Assembly: GCF_002080045.1 (NCBI RefSeq)
Contig: NZ_MUIN01000011.1
Span: 312,645 to 376,644 of the forward strand
DNA: 64,000 nt
Reading direction: 5' to 3'
Origin: Pseudomonas sp. Bc-h
GTDB lineage: Bacteria > Pseudomonadota > Gammaproteobacteria > Pseudomonadales > Pseudomonadaceae
The translations under genes were made by a program, and so were the position numbers. Below, in pieces: positions 1-9,660 of the stretch (position 1 is the stretch's first letter; every line of letters starts with the position of its first letter). The notes beneath the pieces were generated by a model. The model did not search any database. It worked only from the letters and a program-made list of their open reading frames with translations, and had not been told where the DNA came from.

Positions 1-51
1 CCATTCTTCGGGCGCAAGGTCCGACAGATTATCCAAACGGTGTAACGACAT
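1..51 (-). CDS. 5' end of a leftward gene (partial), possibly a DUF482/GNAT-type protein
   Basis: Only the first 17 codons are inside the window. The ATG is at 49-51 on the minus strand and is preceded by a strong GGAGG ribosome site five to ten bases upstream. The readable peptide begins MSLHRLDNLSDLAPEEW. The pattern of a short hydrophobic lead followed by APEEW resembles the start of DUF482/GNAT-like proteins as I recall them, but 17 residues cannot settle it. The rest lies to the left of the window. Confidence 0.5.
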   Translation of the reverse strand, partial: MSLHRLDNLSDLAPEEW

Positions 52-333
52 CGCCCCCCTCCAAACTGCCTCGACAACGTTTGCGCAGTATCACCTATTG
101 AAAACAATTGCACATGAAATTTGCAGCGTCAGCGCTCTAGCTCGCGGGCTCCAGGAAAATCCAACATGTCATCGACATGCCATCACTTAGCCATCCCACT
201 GTCATAAACGGTCGTAATACTGGCGCCTGTTTTTAGAGCCCCCGGTTCTAAGACCCTGACTTCTTTTCCGCCCTCTATCGGTCGGTTGTTCCCTGGATGG
301 CTTTGTCATCCCTTCTCATCTACGGAGATTGAT

Positions 334-1653
334 ATGCGTCTTGCTTCCACTAAAACTGCGGCGGCCCTGTGTGGCGGTTTGCTGCTGGCCATGAGCGTTC
401 CGGCCAGCGCCGCAGTCGACGCGAAACTGCTCGACATGCTCAAGGCCAACGGCTCGATTTCCCCAGCCCAGTACGCCGAACTGCAATCGGAGCTCGCCAA
501 GGATCAGCAGGCTCAGCAACAAGCCCAGAAAGCGACAGCCGATCAGATTGCCGCCGCCAGCGCCGCCAAGTCTTCCGAGCTGTCGGCCTTCGAACAGAAA
601 GTGGCATGGGCTGCGAAGACCCAGTTCAAGGGCGACGTACGCGTTCGTCAAGAGACCGTCAAAATCGACGACCAGAACAACAGCCAGGACAAGAACCGTC
701 AACGCATTCGCGTTCGTCTGGGCGCCTACACCGATATCAACCCGCAGGTCAGCACCGGTATCCGTATCGCCACCGGTGGCGACAACAAGGCCAACTCCAC
801 CAACGTTGACCAGAACGACTACTTCACCAAGAAAGACCTGTGGCTGGATCAGGGTTACATCGACTACCACCCGACTGCCATTCAGAACCTGCACGTTATC
901 GGCGGCAAGATGGCTCAACCATGGGTCAGCGAAGGCGACGTGATCTGGGATAGCGACATCAACCCGGAAGGTCTGGCGGCCACCTACAGCCTGCCGATCA
1001 ACAAGGGTTTCGAGCTGTTCGGTAGCGCCGGTACCTACACCCTCAAGGACAACATCAGCGGCGACGGTACTCAGTTCAAGAACGACCTGCGCCTGAACGC
1101 GGCTCAGTTGGGTACGCGTGTGGCGATCACCGACAACGTGAAGATGACCCTCGGTGGTTCGGTTTACCAGTACGAAAACTCAAACGACTGTAACCCGGCC
1201 GCTGCCAGCACCAGCACCACGTTCTGTGGCCTGGGCATCAACGGCAACAACACCAACGATTTCCGCCTGTATGAAGGCTTCGGTCAACTGGACCTGACCG
1301 GTCTGGTGGTTCCTGTGGGCCTGTACGGTCAGTATGTGGTCAACAGCGCGACCGACAGCAATCAGGACACTGCCTGGCTGGCGGGTGTGAAGACCAAGGT
1401 GTTCGGTTTCGGTCTGGACTACAACTATCGCGATACTCAGCGTAATGCAGTGGTCGGCGCGTTCACCGACTCCGACTTCGCCAACGGCACCACCGGTTCG
1501 CGCGGTCACAAGCTGAGCGTCTCGTACGATGTCGACAAGAACTTCACCCTCGGCGCGACGTACTTCCTGACCAAGGCAGACTTCGCTTATGCCGGCGCCC
1601 CGCGTGATGAAGACGCCAACACGCTGCAGCTGGACGTGATTGCCAAGTTCTAA
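334..1653 (+). CDS. Putative outer-membrane porin (Porin_5-like)
   Basis: A 439-residue outer-membrane protein. I chose the ATG at 334 because it has an ACGGAG ribosome site and opens a clean Sec signal peptide (charged MRLAST, hydrophobic core, cleavage after ASA near residue 26). An upstream in-frame start at 286 would put a non-signal extension in front. Residues about 27-85 form an alanine/glutamine-rich helical segment (KLLDMLKANGSIS type, then QQAQQQAQ) like the periplasmic coiled region of such porins. The remainder alternates short beta strands with Gly/Asp/Asn turns and ends in a terminal phenylalanine (VIAKF), the usual outer-membrane barrel C-terminal signature. The gene stands alone and a long hairpin terminator follows. 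The substrate is unknown. Confidence 0.85.
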   Translation: MRLASTKTAAALCGGLLLAMSVPASAAVDAKLLDMLKANGSISPAQYAELQSELAKDQQAQQQAQKATADQIAAASAAKSSELSAFEQKVAWAAKTQFKGDVRVRQETVKIDDQNNSQDKNRQRIRVRLGAYTDINPQVSTGIRIATGGDNKANSTNVDQNDYFTKKDLWLDQGYIDYHPTAIQNLHVIGGKMAQPWVSEGDVIWDSDINPEGLAATYSLPINKGFELFGSAGTYTLKDNISGDGTQFKNDLRLNAAQLGTRVAITDNVKMTLGGSVYQYENSNDCNPAAASTSTTFCGLGINGNNTNDFRLYEGFGQLDLTGLVVPVGLYGQYVVNSATDSNQDTAWLAGVKTKVFGFGLDYNYRDTQRNAVVGAFTDSDFANGTTGSRGHKLSVSYDVDKNFTLGATYFLTKADFAYAGAPRDEDANTLQLDVIAKF

Positions 1654-1749
1654 GGGACACAGCCGCACGCTTCGAGGGGCAAGCGGCTAGCTTCAAGATC
1701 AATGTTTCAGGCGGCATGCTCCCGTCGGCTGAAACCGCTCCATCCTTCC

Positions 1750-1816
1750 AGCCCGCTGCTGCCCTGTCGGATCCCCATCATCCGTTTCGACAGGTCAGCA
1801 CCGGGCTGTTTTTGTT
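1750..1816 (+). terminator. Intrinsic terminator of the porin gene
   Basis: A long imperfect hairpin: AGCCCG, TGCTG and CCTGTCG on the left pair with CGACAGG, CAGCA and CGGGCT on the right, followed by GTTTTTG. It lies about 100 bases after the porin stop codon. Confidence 0.75.
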
Positions 1817-1859
1817 TGTCCTGAACCAGCGCGGATGTTATGCCGAACACCGGACAACC

Positions 1860-1946
1860 GTGGGAGGGAGCTTGCTCGCGAAAGGCTAGTGTCAGGCAGC
1901 GACTAACTGACTGATCCGACGCATTCGCGAGCAAGCTCCCTCCCAC
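1860..1946. repeat. REP-type inverted repeat, family A (GTGGGAGGGAGCTTGCTCGCG)
   Basis: Two near-perfect arms (GTGGGAGGGAGCTTGCTCGCGA and its complement) separated by about 43 bases. The same arms occur at 3349-3436. This is the common Pseudomonas intergenic palindrome. The 335-base gap 1654-1988 holds only this and the porin terminator. Confidence 0.85.
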
Positions 1947-1988
1947 ATTGACCGTGGTCGTCTCACATTCAGCGCTAAGCCCGTAGGG

Positions 1989-3110
1989 TCATTTCCTGCG
2001 CAGAAGCACGCTGCCAATCGAATACCCGGCGCCGAACGAACTCAACACGCCGAGCGCCCCGCTTGGCAAATCGTCCTGGTACTTATGGAAGGCAATGACT
2101 GAACCCGCCGAACTGGTGTTGGCGTAGCTGTCGAGAATGACCGGAGCTTCCTCGACGCTGGCATCACGGCCCAGCAGCTTCTTGACGATCAGATGGTTCA
2201 TGCTCAAGTTGGCCTGGTGCAGCCAGAAGCGCTTCACGTCGCTGACGTTCAGGCTGTTCTCTTGCAGGTGCGTGCCCACCAGCTCGGCCACCATCGGGCA
2301 GACATCACGGAACACCTTGCGGCCTTCCTGCACGAACAGTTTGTCCGGCGTGCCCTCGCCTTCTTCGGCGGTTCGGTTGAGGAAACCGAAGTTATTGCGG
2401 ATGTTGTTGGAAAAGGTGGTCAGCAGCTTGGTGCTGACGACATCGAACTGGTGCTCGGAGGTCGCCAGATCGGCACGCTCGACCACTACCGCGGTGGCCG
2501 CGTCACCGAAGATGAAGTGGCTGTCGCGGTCACGGAAGTTCAGGTGCGCGGTGCAGATTTCCGGGCTGATCACCAATAGCGCGCGGGCCTGGCCCAGCTT
2601 GATGCTGTTGTAGGCGGTCTGGATGCCGAAGGTGGCCGAGGAACAGGCGACGTTCATGTCGAAACCGAAGCCCTGAATGCCCAGTGCCGACTGGATCTCG
2701 ATGGAGATCGCAGGGTACGCCCGTTGCAGATTGGAGCAGGCGACGAGCACGCCGTCGATGTCAGCGGCGGTCTTGCCAGCGCGCTGCAAGGCCTGTTCGG
2801 CTGCGGCGACACCCATCTGGCAGAGGATCGACCACTCGTCGTTGGAGCGCTCGGGCAGACGCGGCTTCATGCGTTGTGGGTCGAGGATGCCGTCCTTGTC
2901 CATGACGAAGCGGCTCTTGATGCCGCTGGCTTTCTCGATGAAGGCCGCGCTGGATTCAGTCAGCGCCTGAACGTCGCCGGCCTCGATGGCAGCGGCGTTC
3001 TCAGCGTTGAATTGCGCGACGTAGGTGTTGAAAGAATGCACCAGTTCATCGTTGGAAATGCTGTTGGCCGGGGTATAGAGCCCTGTGCCACTGATCACGA
3101 CGTCGTACAC
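1989..3110 (-). CDS. Beta-ketoacyl-ACP synthase III family protein (PA3286-like)
   Basis: A 373-residue thiolase-fold condensing enzyme. The KAS III triad is visible: C156 in VACSSATFG, H298 in WLHQAN and N331 in SYANTSSAG. The sequence is longer than E. coli FabH because of an insertion around residues 30-90. By length and N-terminal pattern it resembles Pseudomonas aeruginosa PA3286, reported to condense octanoyl-CoA with malonyl-ACP and so feed beta-oxidation intermediates back into fatty-acid synthesis. That role is carried over from family knowledge. It stands alone, upstream of hrpA and the fadD genes on the same strand. An OleA-like or secondary-metabolite synthase is the alternative, but there are no partner genes for one here. 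Confidence 0.85.
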   Translation of the reverse strand: MYDVVISGTGLYTPANSISNDELVHSFNTYVAQFNAENAAAIEAGDVQALTESSAAFIEKASGIKSRFVMDKDGILDPQRMKPRLPERSNDEWSILCQMGVAAAEQALQRAGKTAADIDGVLVACSNLQRAYPAISIEIQSALGIQGFGFDMNVACSSATFGIQTAYNSIKLGQARALLVISPEICTAHLNFRDRDSHFIFGDAATAVVVERADLATSEHQFDVVSTKLLTTFSNNIRNNFGFLNRTAEEGEGTPDKLFVQEGRKVFRDVCPMVAELVGTHLQENSLNVSDVKRFWLHQANLSMNHLIVKKLLGRDASVEEAPVILDSYANTSSAGSVIAFHKYQDDLPSGALGVLSSFGAGYSIGSVLLRRK

Positions 3111-3493
3111 GGTCGTTCCTCTCTTATTGACGGCAGCAGGTAAAAGACCTGCGTAAGCACGGTGCTGACTGTTTTCTGGAACGACAGTACCAATGCAACG
3201 ATAAAGTTTCCCGTATCCGGGAAGGGCCCCTGAACAAGCGTTGAGGTTTTAGCCGCGAAGTTTGCCATAACGGCCGGGATTTGGCGCTATCGGGCTGCTG
3301 GAATGCCTGATGGGCTGACAACATTTCTATCAAGTCGAACGCCAATCCTGTGGGAGGGAGCTTGCTCGCGAAAGCATCAGTTCACACATAAAGGGGTGTC
3401 TGTCACACCGCGTTCGCGAGCAAGCTCCCTCCCACAAGGTTTAGCGTCGATACGACGACCAGCGGTGAACTCATGAACCGAGAGGCTGGCAAT
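3111..3493. other. Intergenic gap before hrpA: promoter region and REP
   Basis: No credible gene. It contains a perfect GCAGGT-AAAAG-ACCTGC inverted repeat at 3136-3152, in the probable 5' leader of the KAS III gene, and a family A REP at 3349-3436. The short open frames have no ribosome sites or recognisable protein pattern. Confidence 0.6.
3349..3436. repeat. REP-type inverted repeat, family A
   Basis: Arms TGTGGGAGGGAGCTTGCTCG and complement, with a 40-odd-base spacer. It is a second copy of the element at 1860-1946, just downstream of hrpA's stop codon. Confidence 0.85.
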
Positions 3494-6400
3494 TCAGCCC
3501 TCCACCTGACTCCACTGCTTGCTCAGGCGCTTGTCGGAAATCGGCACTTTGGTCCCCAACTGTTGGCCGAACAGCGACACGCGGTACTCTTCGAGCCACC
3601 AGCGATACGTCACCAGTTCGCCGTCGCGCTTGCCTTCCTGAGCGTGTTTGTCGGCGCGGGTCTGATATTGCGCCCAAAGGTTGCTCAGCTCGATGCTCCA
3701 GACCCGGTCCTTCTGCACCTGACTGCCGAGCTTTTCCAGACGCAGTTCGATGGCTTTCAGATAACGCGGTAACTCCTTGAGCCACTGCGCAGGCGTTTCC
3801 CGCACAAAGCCCGGATACACCAGTTTGCCCAACTGCGCCTTGATGTCGTTCAGCGCCACTGCCTGAGCCAGATCGATCTTGCCTTTGAAGCGCTTCTGCA
3901 AGCCGTGCCACAGCTTGAGAATTTCCAGGGTCAGTTTCGCCAGGCGCTCGGCATGCTCGGTCAGGCTGCCGCGCTTGCGTTCGGCCAACGACATCAGTCC
4001 TGCGCCATCCCGCGGCAACGTCGCTTCGCCTTCGAGAATGCAGGTGTCCAGGCTCGCCAGCAGAATGTCTTCGATCAGCGCATCGACCCGGCCCATGTCG
4101 CGGTACAACAACGCCAGCTCGGTCTGCCCCGGCAATTTGCCGCGCAGGAACTTCGCAGGCTCGGCCAGTTGTTGCAGCAGCAGACGCTGCAAGGCGCGGC
4201 GATGCTGATACTCGGCCTCGGTCTGGGTCGAGAAGCGTCCTTCCTTGACCGTACCGCCCTCTTCCACCAACGCCGGATATACCGTCATCGACAGACCGGC
4301 GATCTTCTGTTGAGTCTTTTCCGCCACCGCAGCAAAGCCCTTGGCTTCCACGGGCTGCTGGCTCTTCGCCGATTGCGGCACGGCCAGCGCTGCCTGCCCG
4401 GCTTCGGCGAAACGCGCGGTCAGTTCATCCAGATCGCGACCTTCGCCCAGGAACTTGCCGTTGGCGTCGACCACTTCCAGATTCATCTTCAGATGGTTTT
4501 CCACCTGCTGCGCGGCGTCCGCCCAGGCTTCGTCAGAGACCCGCGCCCCGGTCATGCGTAGTAGCTCGCGCCCCAATGCCTGCGGCAGCGAACCTTCGGC
4601 AAATACCATGCGCTGCAAGGCAGCCTTGACGAAGTCCGGCACCGGCACGAAGTTCTTGCGCAGGGCCTTGGGCAGGTTGCGCACCAGCGCCACGCATTTG
4701 GTTTCCAGCAGCCCCGGGACCAGCCACTCCAGACGCTCAGCCGGCAGCGACAGCAGCAACGGCGCAGGCACGCGCAGGGTCACGCCGTCGCGCGGGTGAT
4801 TGGGCTCGAAGTGATAGGTCAGCGGCAGGGTCAGATCGCCCAGGCGCAACGTGTCCGGGTACTGATTGGCCGTCACCTCGCTGGCTTCACGAGCGAGCAC
4901 GTCTTCCTCACGCATGATCAGCAGTTGCGGATTCTTCTGGCTCTCCATCCGGTACCACGCGTCGAACGTCGCGGTCTGGTGAATCTCGGCCGGCAAGCGT
5001 TCGTCGTAGAAACGGAACAGGGTTTCTTCGTCAGCGAGGATATCGCGACGACGGGCCTTGGCTTCCAGTTCGTCGAGCTGTTCAAGCAACCTGGTGTTGG
5101 CGCTCAGGCACTTGGCCCGGGACTGGATTTCGCCGCGCACCAGGCCTTCTCGGATGAAGAATTCGCGAGAGACAACAGGATCGATCGGCCCGAAATGCAC
5201 AGGACGACGACCGACCACGATCAGGCCAAACAGAGTGATCTGCTCGAACGCCACGACCTGGCCACGCTTCTTCTCCCAGTGCGGTTCGAAATGGTTCTTC
5301 TTGACCAGATGCCCGGCGAGCGGCTCGATCCAGTCGGGCTCGATCTTGGCGACCATGCGCGCGTAGAGCTTGGTGGTCTCGACCAGTTCGGCGGCCATGA
5401 TCCATTGCGGGCGTTTGCGGCCCAGGCCCGAAGACGGATGCACCCAGAAACGCCGCTGGCGCGCACCGAGGTAATCGCCTTCTTCGGTTTTCTGGCCGAT
5501 CTGGCTCAGCAGACCGGATAGCACCGCCTTGTGGAATTTCGGGAAGTCGGCAGGCTCTTTATTGACCGTCAATTGCAGGTCACGGCAGATCAGGCTCAGC
5601 TGGCGATGGGAGTCGCGCCATTCGCGCAGCCGCAGGTAGTTGAGGAAGTTGCGGCGACACCAATTGCGCAGCGGGCTCGCCGTCAGGGCCTGGCGTTGCT
5701 CCTCGAAACCACGCCATAAATTGACCAGCCCGGCGAAGTCCGAGTCCTGATCCTTCCACTGGGCGTGGGCCTGGTCGGCGGCCTGCTGACGTTCCGGCGG
5801 ACGCTCGCGCGGGTCCTGAATCGACATGGCGCTGGCGACGATCAGCACCTCCTGCAAGCTTCCCTGCTTCGCGGCTTCCAGCAGCATGCGGCCCATGCGC
5901 GGGTCCACGGGCAGGCGCGCCAGTTGGCGACCCAACGGGGTCAGCTGGTTCTCGCGGTTGACCGCCGACAGCTCCTGCAACAGGTTGAAACCGTCGCTGA
6001 TCGCCTTGCCATCCGGCGGCTCGATGAACGGGAAATCGGTGATCTGCCCCAGACGCAAATGCAGCATCTGCAGGATCACCGCCGCAAGGTTGGTGCGCAG
6101 GATCTCCGGGTCGGTGAATTCAGGGCGCGAGAGAAAGTCCTCTTCGCTGTACAGCCGCACGCACAGGCCCGGCTCGACGCGACCGCAACGACCTTTTCGC
6201 TGATTGGCGCTGGCCTGGGAAACCGCTTCGATGGGCAGGCGCTGAACCTTGGCGCGATAGCTGTAGCGGCTGATGCGCGCGGTGCCGGTGTCGATCACGT
6301 AGCGAATGCCCGGAACGGTCAGCGAGGTCTCGGCGACGTTGGTCGCCAGCACCACGCGACGGCCGGGATGCGACTGGAAAATCCGCTGCTGTTCGGCAGG

Positions 6401-7405
6401 CGACAGGCGCGCGTACAGCGGCAGGATTTCGGTGTGCTTGAGCTGGGCCTTGCGCAACATTTCAGCGGCGTCGCGAATCTCGCGCTCGCCCGGTAAGAAC
6501 ACCAGCACATCGCCCGGCGATTTGCGTTCGCTGCGTTCGAAAGCGGCCAGTTCATCGAGGGTGGCGAGAATCGCCTGATCGACGGTCAAGTCATCCTCGA
6601 CACTGTTGCCCTCTTCGTCCTGCTCAGAGGTCAGCGGGCGATACCAGGTGTCCACCGGGTAGGTGCGACCGGAGACTTCAATGATCGGCGCCTTGTCGAA
6701 GTGCTCGGAGAAGCGCTCCAGATCGATGGTCGCCGAGGTGATGATGACTTTCAGATCCGGACGGCGTGGCAGCAGGGTTTTCAAGTAACCGAGCAGGAAG
6801 TCGATGTTCAGGCTGCGTTCATGGGCTTCGTCGACGATGATCGTGTCGTAGCGTTCGAGAAAACGGTCGTGCTGGGTTTCGGCCAGCAGGATGCCGTCGG
6901 TCATCAGCTTGATCAGGGTGTTGCTGTCGCTCTGATCCTCGAAGCGCACTTGATAGCCGACCAACGCACCCAGCGGCGTGCCGATTTCTTCGGCGACGCG
7001 GCTGGCGACGCTACGTGCAGCGATTCGACGCGGCTGGGTGTGGCCGATCAGGCCGTGCTGGCCGCGACCGATTTCCAGACAGATCTTCGGCAGCTGGGTG
7101 GTTTTGCCCGAGCCGGTTTCGCCGGCGATGATCAACACCTGATGCTTGAGCAGCGCGTCCTTGATTTCGTCGCGCTTGGCGGCGATGGGCAGGTTCTCGT
7201 CGTAGCGGATGGTCGGCACGCTTTGCCTGCGGCTGGTCACCTGCGCGAACGACGCCTGGACACGCTCGACCCACTGCGCCAGCTTCGCCTCGTCGGGCTT
7301 CTTGCGCAGATCGTGCAACTGACGACGCAGGCGATGCCGATCACTGATCATCGCGTGGTCGAGGTTCTTGTACAGTTGGTCGATGGAGGTCGATTCGTCG
7401 GTCAT
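3494..7405 (-). CDS. hrpA: ATP-dependent RNA helicase HrpA
   Basis: A 1303-residue DEAH-box RNA helicase of the usual HrpA length. Visible motifs: Walker A GETGSGKT (95-102), DEAH (192-195), SAT (224-226) and motif VI QRKGRCGR (402-409). These are followed by the winged-helix/ratchet region, an OB-like segment and the long DUF3418-type C-terminal half typical of bacterial HrpA. In E. coli HrpA acts on mRNA processing and rescues stalled ribosomes; the role here is inferred from that. It sits downstream of the fadD genes on the same strand but is separated from fadD1 by a terminator and a family B repeat, so it probably has its own promoter. Confidence 0.95.
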   Translation of the reverse strand: MTDESTSIDQLYKNLDHAMISDRHRLRRQLHDLRKKPDEAKLAQWVERVQASFAQVTSRRQSVPTIRYDENLPIAAKRDEIKDALLKHQVLIIAGETGSGKTTQLPKICLEIGRGQHGLIGHTQPRRIAARSVASRVAEEIGTPLGALVGYQVRFEDQSDSNTLIKLMTDGILLAETQHDRFLERYDTIIVDEAHERSLNIDFLLGYLKTLLPRRPDLKVIITSATIDLERFSEHFDKAPIIEVSGRTYPVDTWYRPLTSEQDEEGNSVEDDLTVDQAILATLDELAAFERSERKSPGDVLVFLPGEREIRDAAEMLRKAQLKHTEILPLYARLSPAEQQRIFQSHPGRRVVLATNVAETSLTVPGIRYVIDTGTARISRYSYRAKVQRLPIEAVSQASANQRKGRCGRVEPGLCVRLYSEEDFLSRPEFTDPEILRTNLAAVILQMLHLRLGQITDFPFIEPPDGKAISDGFNLLQELSAVNRENQLTPLGRQLARLPVDPRMGRMLLEAAKQGSLQEVLIVASAMSIQDPRERPPERQQAADQAHAQWKDQDSDFAGLVNLWRGFEEQRQALTASPLRNWCRRNFLNYLRLREWRDSHRQLSLICRDLQLTVNKEPADFPKFHKAVLSGLLSQIGQKTEEGDYLGARQRRFWVHPSSGLGRKRPQWIMAAELVETTKLYARMVAKIEPDWIEPLAGHLVKKNHFEPHWEKKRGQVVAFEQITLFGLIVVGRRPVHFGPIDPVVSREFFIREGLVRGEIQSRAKCLSANTRLLEQLDELEAKARRRDILADEETLFRFYDERLPAEIHQTATFDAWYRMESQKNPQLLIMREEDVLAREASEVTANQYPDTLRLGDLTLPLTYHFEPNHPRDGVTLRVPAPLLLSLPAERLEWLVPGLLETKCVALVRNLPKALRKNFVPVPDFVKAALQRMVFAEGSLPQALGRELLRMTGARVSDEAWADAAQQVENHLKMNLEVVDANGKFLGEGRDLDELTARFAEAGQAALAVPQSAKSQQPVEAKGFAAVAEKTQQKIAGLSMTVYPALVEEGGTVKEGRFSTQTEAEYQHRRALQRLLLQQLAEPAKFLRGKLPGQTELALLYRDMGRVDALIEDILLASLDTCILEGEATLPRDGAGLMSLAERKRGSLTEHAERLAKLTLEILKLWHGLQKRFKGKIDLAQAVALNDIKAQLGKLVYPGFVRETPAQWLKELPRYLKAIELRLEKLGSQVQKDRVWSIELSNLWAQYQTRADKHAQEGKRDGELVTYRWWLEEYRVSLFGQQLGTKVPISDKRLSKQWSQVEG

Positions 7406-7500
7406 CAGGGCGCGAAGTCTTTTCTATCTGAATTCAGGGCGCGGATTGTCGCAGATTTGGTGGGGGTCATGCATGTCTGAGGCGGTGCACCTCTCCACTC

Positions 7501-7606
7501 ATCGTTCCCACGCTCAGCGTGGTAATGCATTGCGTGACGCTGCGCGTCACCAGACGTCGACGCAGAGCGTCACAAGCTGCATTCCCACGCGCAGCCTAGG
7601 AACGAT
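7501..7606. repeat. Inverted repeat, family B (ATCGTTCCCACGC...)
   Basis: Outer arms ATCGTTCC and GGAACGAT, with inner paired blocks TGCGTGACGCTGCGCGTCAC and a CGCAGAGCGTCAC-type segment. Related copies are at 38571-38682, 41577-41608 and 50087-50192. It lies between hrpA and fadD1. Confidence 0.8.
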
Positions 7607-7626
7607 CATCAGGATCAGTGGAGCGT

Positions 7627-7662
7627 CAAAACAACAAACCCCGCACGCGGGCGGGGTTTGTT
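7627..7662 (-). terminator. Intrinsic terminator after fadD1
   Basis: A perfect 12-bp stem (AACAAACCCCGC with GCGGGGTTTGTT, 7633-7644 and 7651-7662) and a six-base loop, followed on the minus strand by GTTGTTTTGA. It is 16 bases beyond the fadD1 stop. Confidence 0.85.
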
Positions 7663-7677
7663 GGTCATGCGGGTGAC

Positions 7678-9375
7678 TTACGCCGGTTTCTTCAGCGCCA
7701 GCTTCTTGAGCTCTTCGTCACGCAACTCACGGCGCAGGATCTTGCCGACGTTGGTGGTCGGCAGCGCGTCGCGGAATTCAACGCTGCGCGGCACCTTGTA
7801 AGCCGTGACGTTGGCGCGCATGTGCTCCATGACCTGCTCTTTGGTCAGGGTCACGCCCGGTTTCGCGACCACGAAGATCTTGATCGCCTCGCCCGATTTC
7901 TCGTCCGGTACGCCGATGGCCGCGCACTGCAATACGCCCGGCAAAGTTGCCAGCACGTCTTCCAGCTCGTTCGGGTACACGTTGAAGCCCGACACCAGAA
8001 TCATGTCCTTCTTGCGGTCGACGATACGCATATAGCCGTCCGGCTGAATCACCGCGATGTCCCCGGTCTTCAACCAGCCCTCGGCGTCGAGCATCTCATC
8101 GGTGGCTTCCTGACGCTGCCAGTAGCCTTTCATCACTTGCGGGCCCTTGACGCACAGCTCACCCACTTCGCCCAGCGGCAACTCGTCGCCGGCATCGTTG
8201 ATGGTCTTGCACAACGTGGACGGCACCGGAATGCCGATGGTGCCCATCTGAATCTTCTGGATCGGGTTGACCGTGGCCACCGGGCTGGTTTCCGTCATGC
8301 CGTAGCCTTCACAGATGGAACAGCCGGTCACATCCTTCCAGCGCTCGGCGGCCGCCTGTTGCAGCGCCATGCCGCCGGACAGGGTGACTTTCAGCGATGA
8401 GAAATCCAGGTTACGGAAGTCGGCGTTGTTGCACAGCGCCACGAACAACGTGTTCAGGCCGACGAAGCCACTGAACTTCCACTTCGACAACTCCTTGACC
8501 ATCGCCGACAGGTCACGTGGGTTGCTGATCAGGATGTTGTGGTTGCCGATCAGCATCATCGACATGCAGTGAAAGGTGAACGCGTAGATGTGATACAGCG
8601 GCAGCGGCGTGATCAGGATCTCGCAGCCTTCGTTGAGGTTGGAGCCCATCAGCGCCTTGCACTGCAGCATGTTGGCGATCAGGTTGCGGTGGGTCAGCAT
8701 CGCCCCCTTGGCAACGCCCGTGGTGCCGCCGGTGTATTGCAACACGGCGACATCGCTGCCCTTTGGCGAGGCATCATTGACCGGTTTACCGCGGCCTTGC
8801 GCCAGCACGTCATTGAACTTGACGGCCTTGGGCAGGTGGAACGGCGGGACCATTTTCTTCACGTACTTGATGACGCTGTTGACCAGCAGACGCTTGAGCG
8901 GCGGCAGCAGGTCGGCGACTTCGGTGACAATGACGTGCTTGACGCCGGTCTTGGGCACGACTTTCTCGGCCAAGTGCGCCATGTTAGCCAGGCACACCAG
9001 CGCCTTGGCACCGGAGTCGTTGAATTGGTGTTCCATCTCCCGCGCGGTGTACAGCGGGTTGGTGTTGACCACGATCAGACCGGCGCGAATGGCACCGAAC
9101 ACGGCGATCGGGTATTGCAGCACGTTAGGCAATTGCACGGCGATTCGATCGCCGGGCTGCAGGTCGGTGTGGTGCTGCAGATAAGCGGCGAAAGCACCGG
9201 ACAACTCGTACATCTCACCATAAGTGAGTGTCTTGCCCAGATTGCTGAACGCAGGTTTGTTGGCGAAACGCTCGCAGGACTGTTTCAATACCGCCTGAAC
9301 GTTCGGATACTCATCCGGATCGATATCGGCAGCGATGCCAGACGGATATTTATCCTTCCAGAAGTTTTCGATCAT
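7678..9375 (-). CDS. fadD1: Long-chain fatty-acid--CoA ligase FadD1
   Basis: A 565-residue AMP-forming acyl-CoA ligase that activates free fatty acids with ATP and CoA at the inner membrane for beta-oxidation. The ANL P-loop YTGGTTGVAKG is at 214-224. The GYGMTET motif, the GWLKTGD fatty-acyl-synthetase signature and DRKKDMI follow in order. I chose the ATG at 9373-9375, with a GAGGAG ribosome site, because it gives a normal FadD N-terminus; the open frame runs 67 codons further upstream without family resemblance. It is the first gene upstream of hrpA and lies directly after paralogue fadD2, the order recalled from P. aeruginosa PA3299/PA3300. A terminator separates the two. Confidence 0.93.
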   Translation of the reverse strand: MIENFWKDKYPSGIAADIDPDEYPNVQAVLKQSCERFANKPAFSNLGKTLTYGEMYELSGAFAAYLQHHTDLQPGDRIAVQLPNVLQYPIAVFGAIRAGLIVVNTNPLYTAREMEHQFNDSGAKALVCLANMAHLAEKVVPKTGVKHVIVTEVADLLPPLKRLLVNSVIKYVKKMVPPFHLPKAVKFNDVLAQGRGKPVNDASPKGSDVAVLQYTGGTTGVAKGAMLTHRNLIANMLQCKALMGSNLNEGCEILITPLPLYHIYAFTFHCMSMMLIGNHNILISNPRDLSAMVKELSKWKFSGFVGLNTLFVALCNNADFRNLDFSSLKVTLSGGMALQQAAAERWKDVTGCSICEGYGMTETSPVATVNPIQKIQMGTIGIPVPSTLCKTINDAGDELPLGEVGELCVKGPQVMKGYWQRQEATDEMLDAEGWLKTGDIAVIQPDGYMRIVDRKKDMILVSGFNVYPNELEDVLATLPGVLQCAAIGVPDEKSGEAIKIFVVAKPGVTLTKEQVMEHMRANVTAYKVPRSVEFRDALPTTNVGKILRRELRDEELKKLALKKPA

Positions 9376-9566
9376 GGAAGCCGACTCCTCAGCGACAGCG
9401 TTTCTACACACCGCTCGATGCGATGATTTCTTGTGTTTGGAATGTTTGTAGCAACCGCTTTCTGCGTATCGACAGGACAAAAAGCGGGCCGAGCGTAGCA
9501 GCTTTGTCAAAGGTCGACTAGAGCCAATAGCGGCCCATGCAGTCACAAAAATGACTCTTGAATGCT

Positions 9567-9581
9567 TAAACGTCACGTTTA
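9567..9581. promoter_or_regulatory. Palindrome upstream of fadD1, possible fatty-acid regulator operator
   Basis: TAAACGT-C-ACGTTTA is a perfect 7+7 palindrome in the fadD1 upstream region. The AAAC...GTTT half-sites recall boxes of TetR-type fatty-acid regulators such as PsrA, but the spacer is five bases rather than the two to four reported. The assignment is tentative. Confidence 0.35.
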
Positions 9582-9610
9582 GAGCAATGAACCTAAATGT
9601 CGAGAAAGCG

Positions 9611-9645
9611 CAAAGAAAAACGGCGTGTTTGCCAACACGCCGTTT
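9611..9645 (-). terminator. Intrinsic terminator after fadD2
   Basis: A perfect 12-bp stem (AAACGGCGTGTT with AACACGCCGTTT) around TGCC, followed on the minus strand by TTCTTTG. It lies 16 bases after the fadD2 stop. Confidence 0.85.
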
Positions 9646-9660
9646 CTGTTTATAGCCGCT

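Noticed and set aside
5765..6496. Several 200-260-codon plus-strand frames over hrpA
   Set aside because: All are shadows of the helicase; none has a start signal or a fold pattern.
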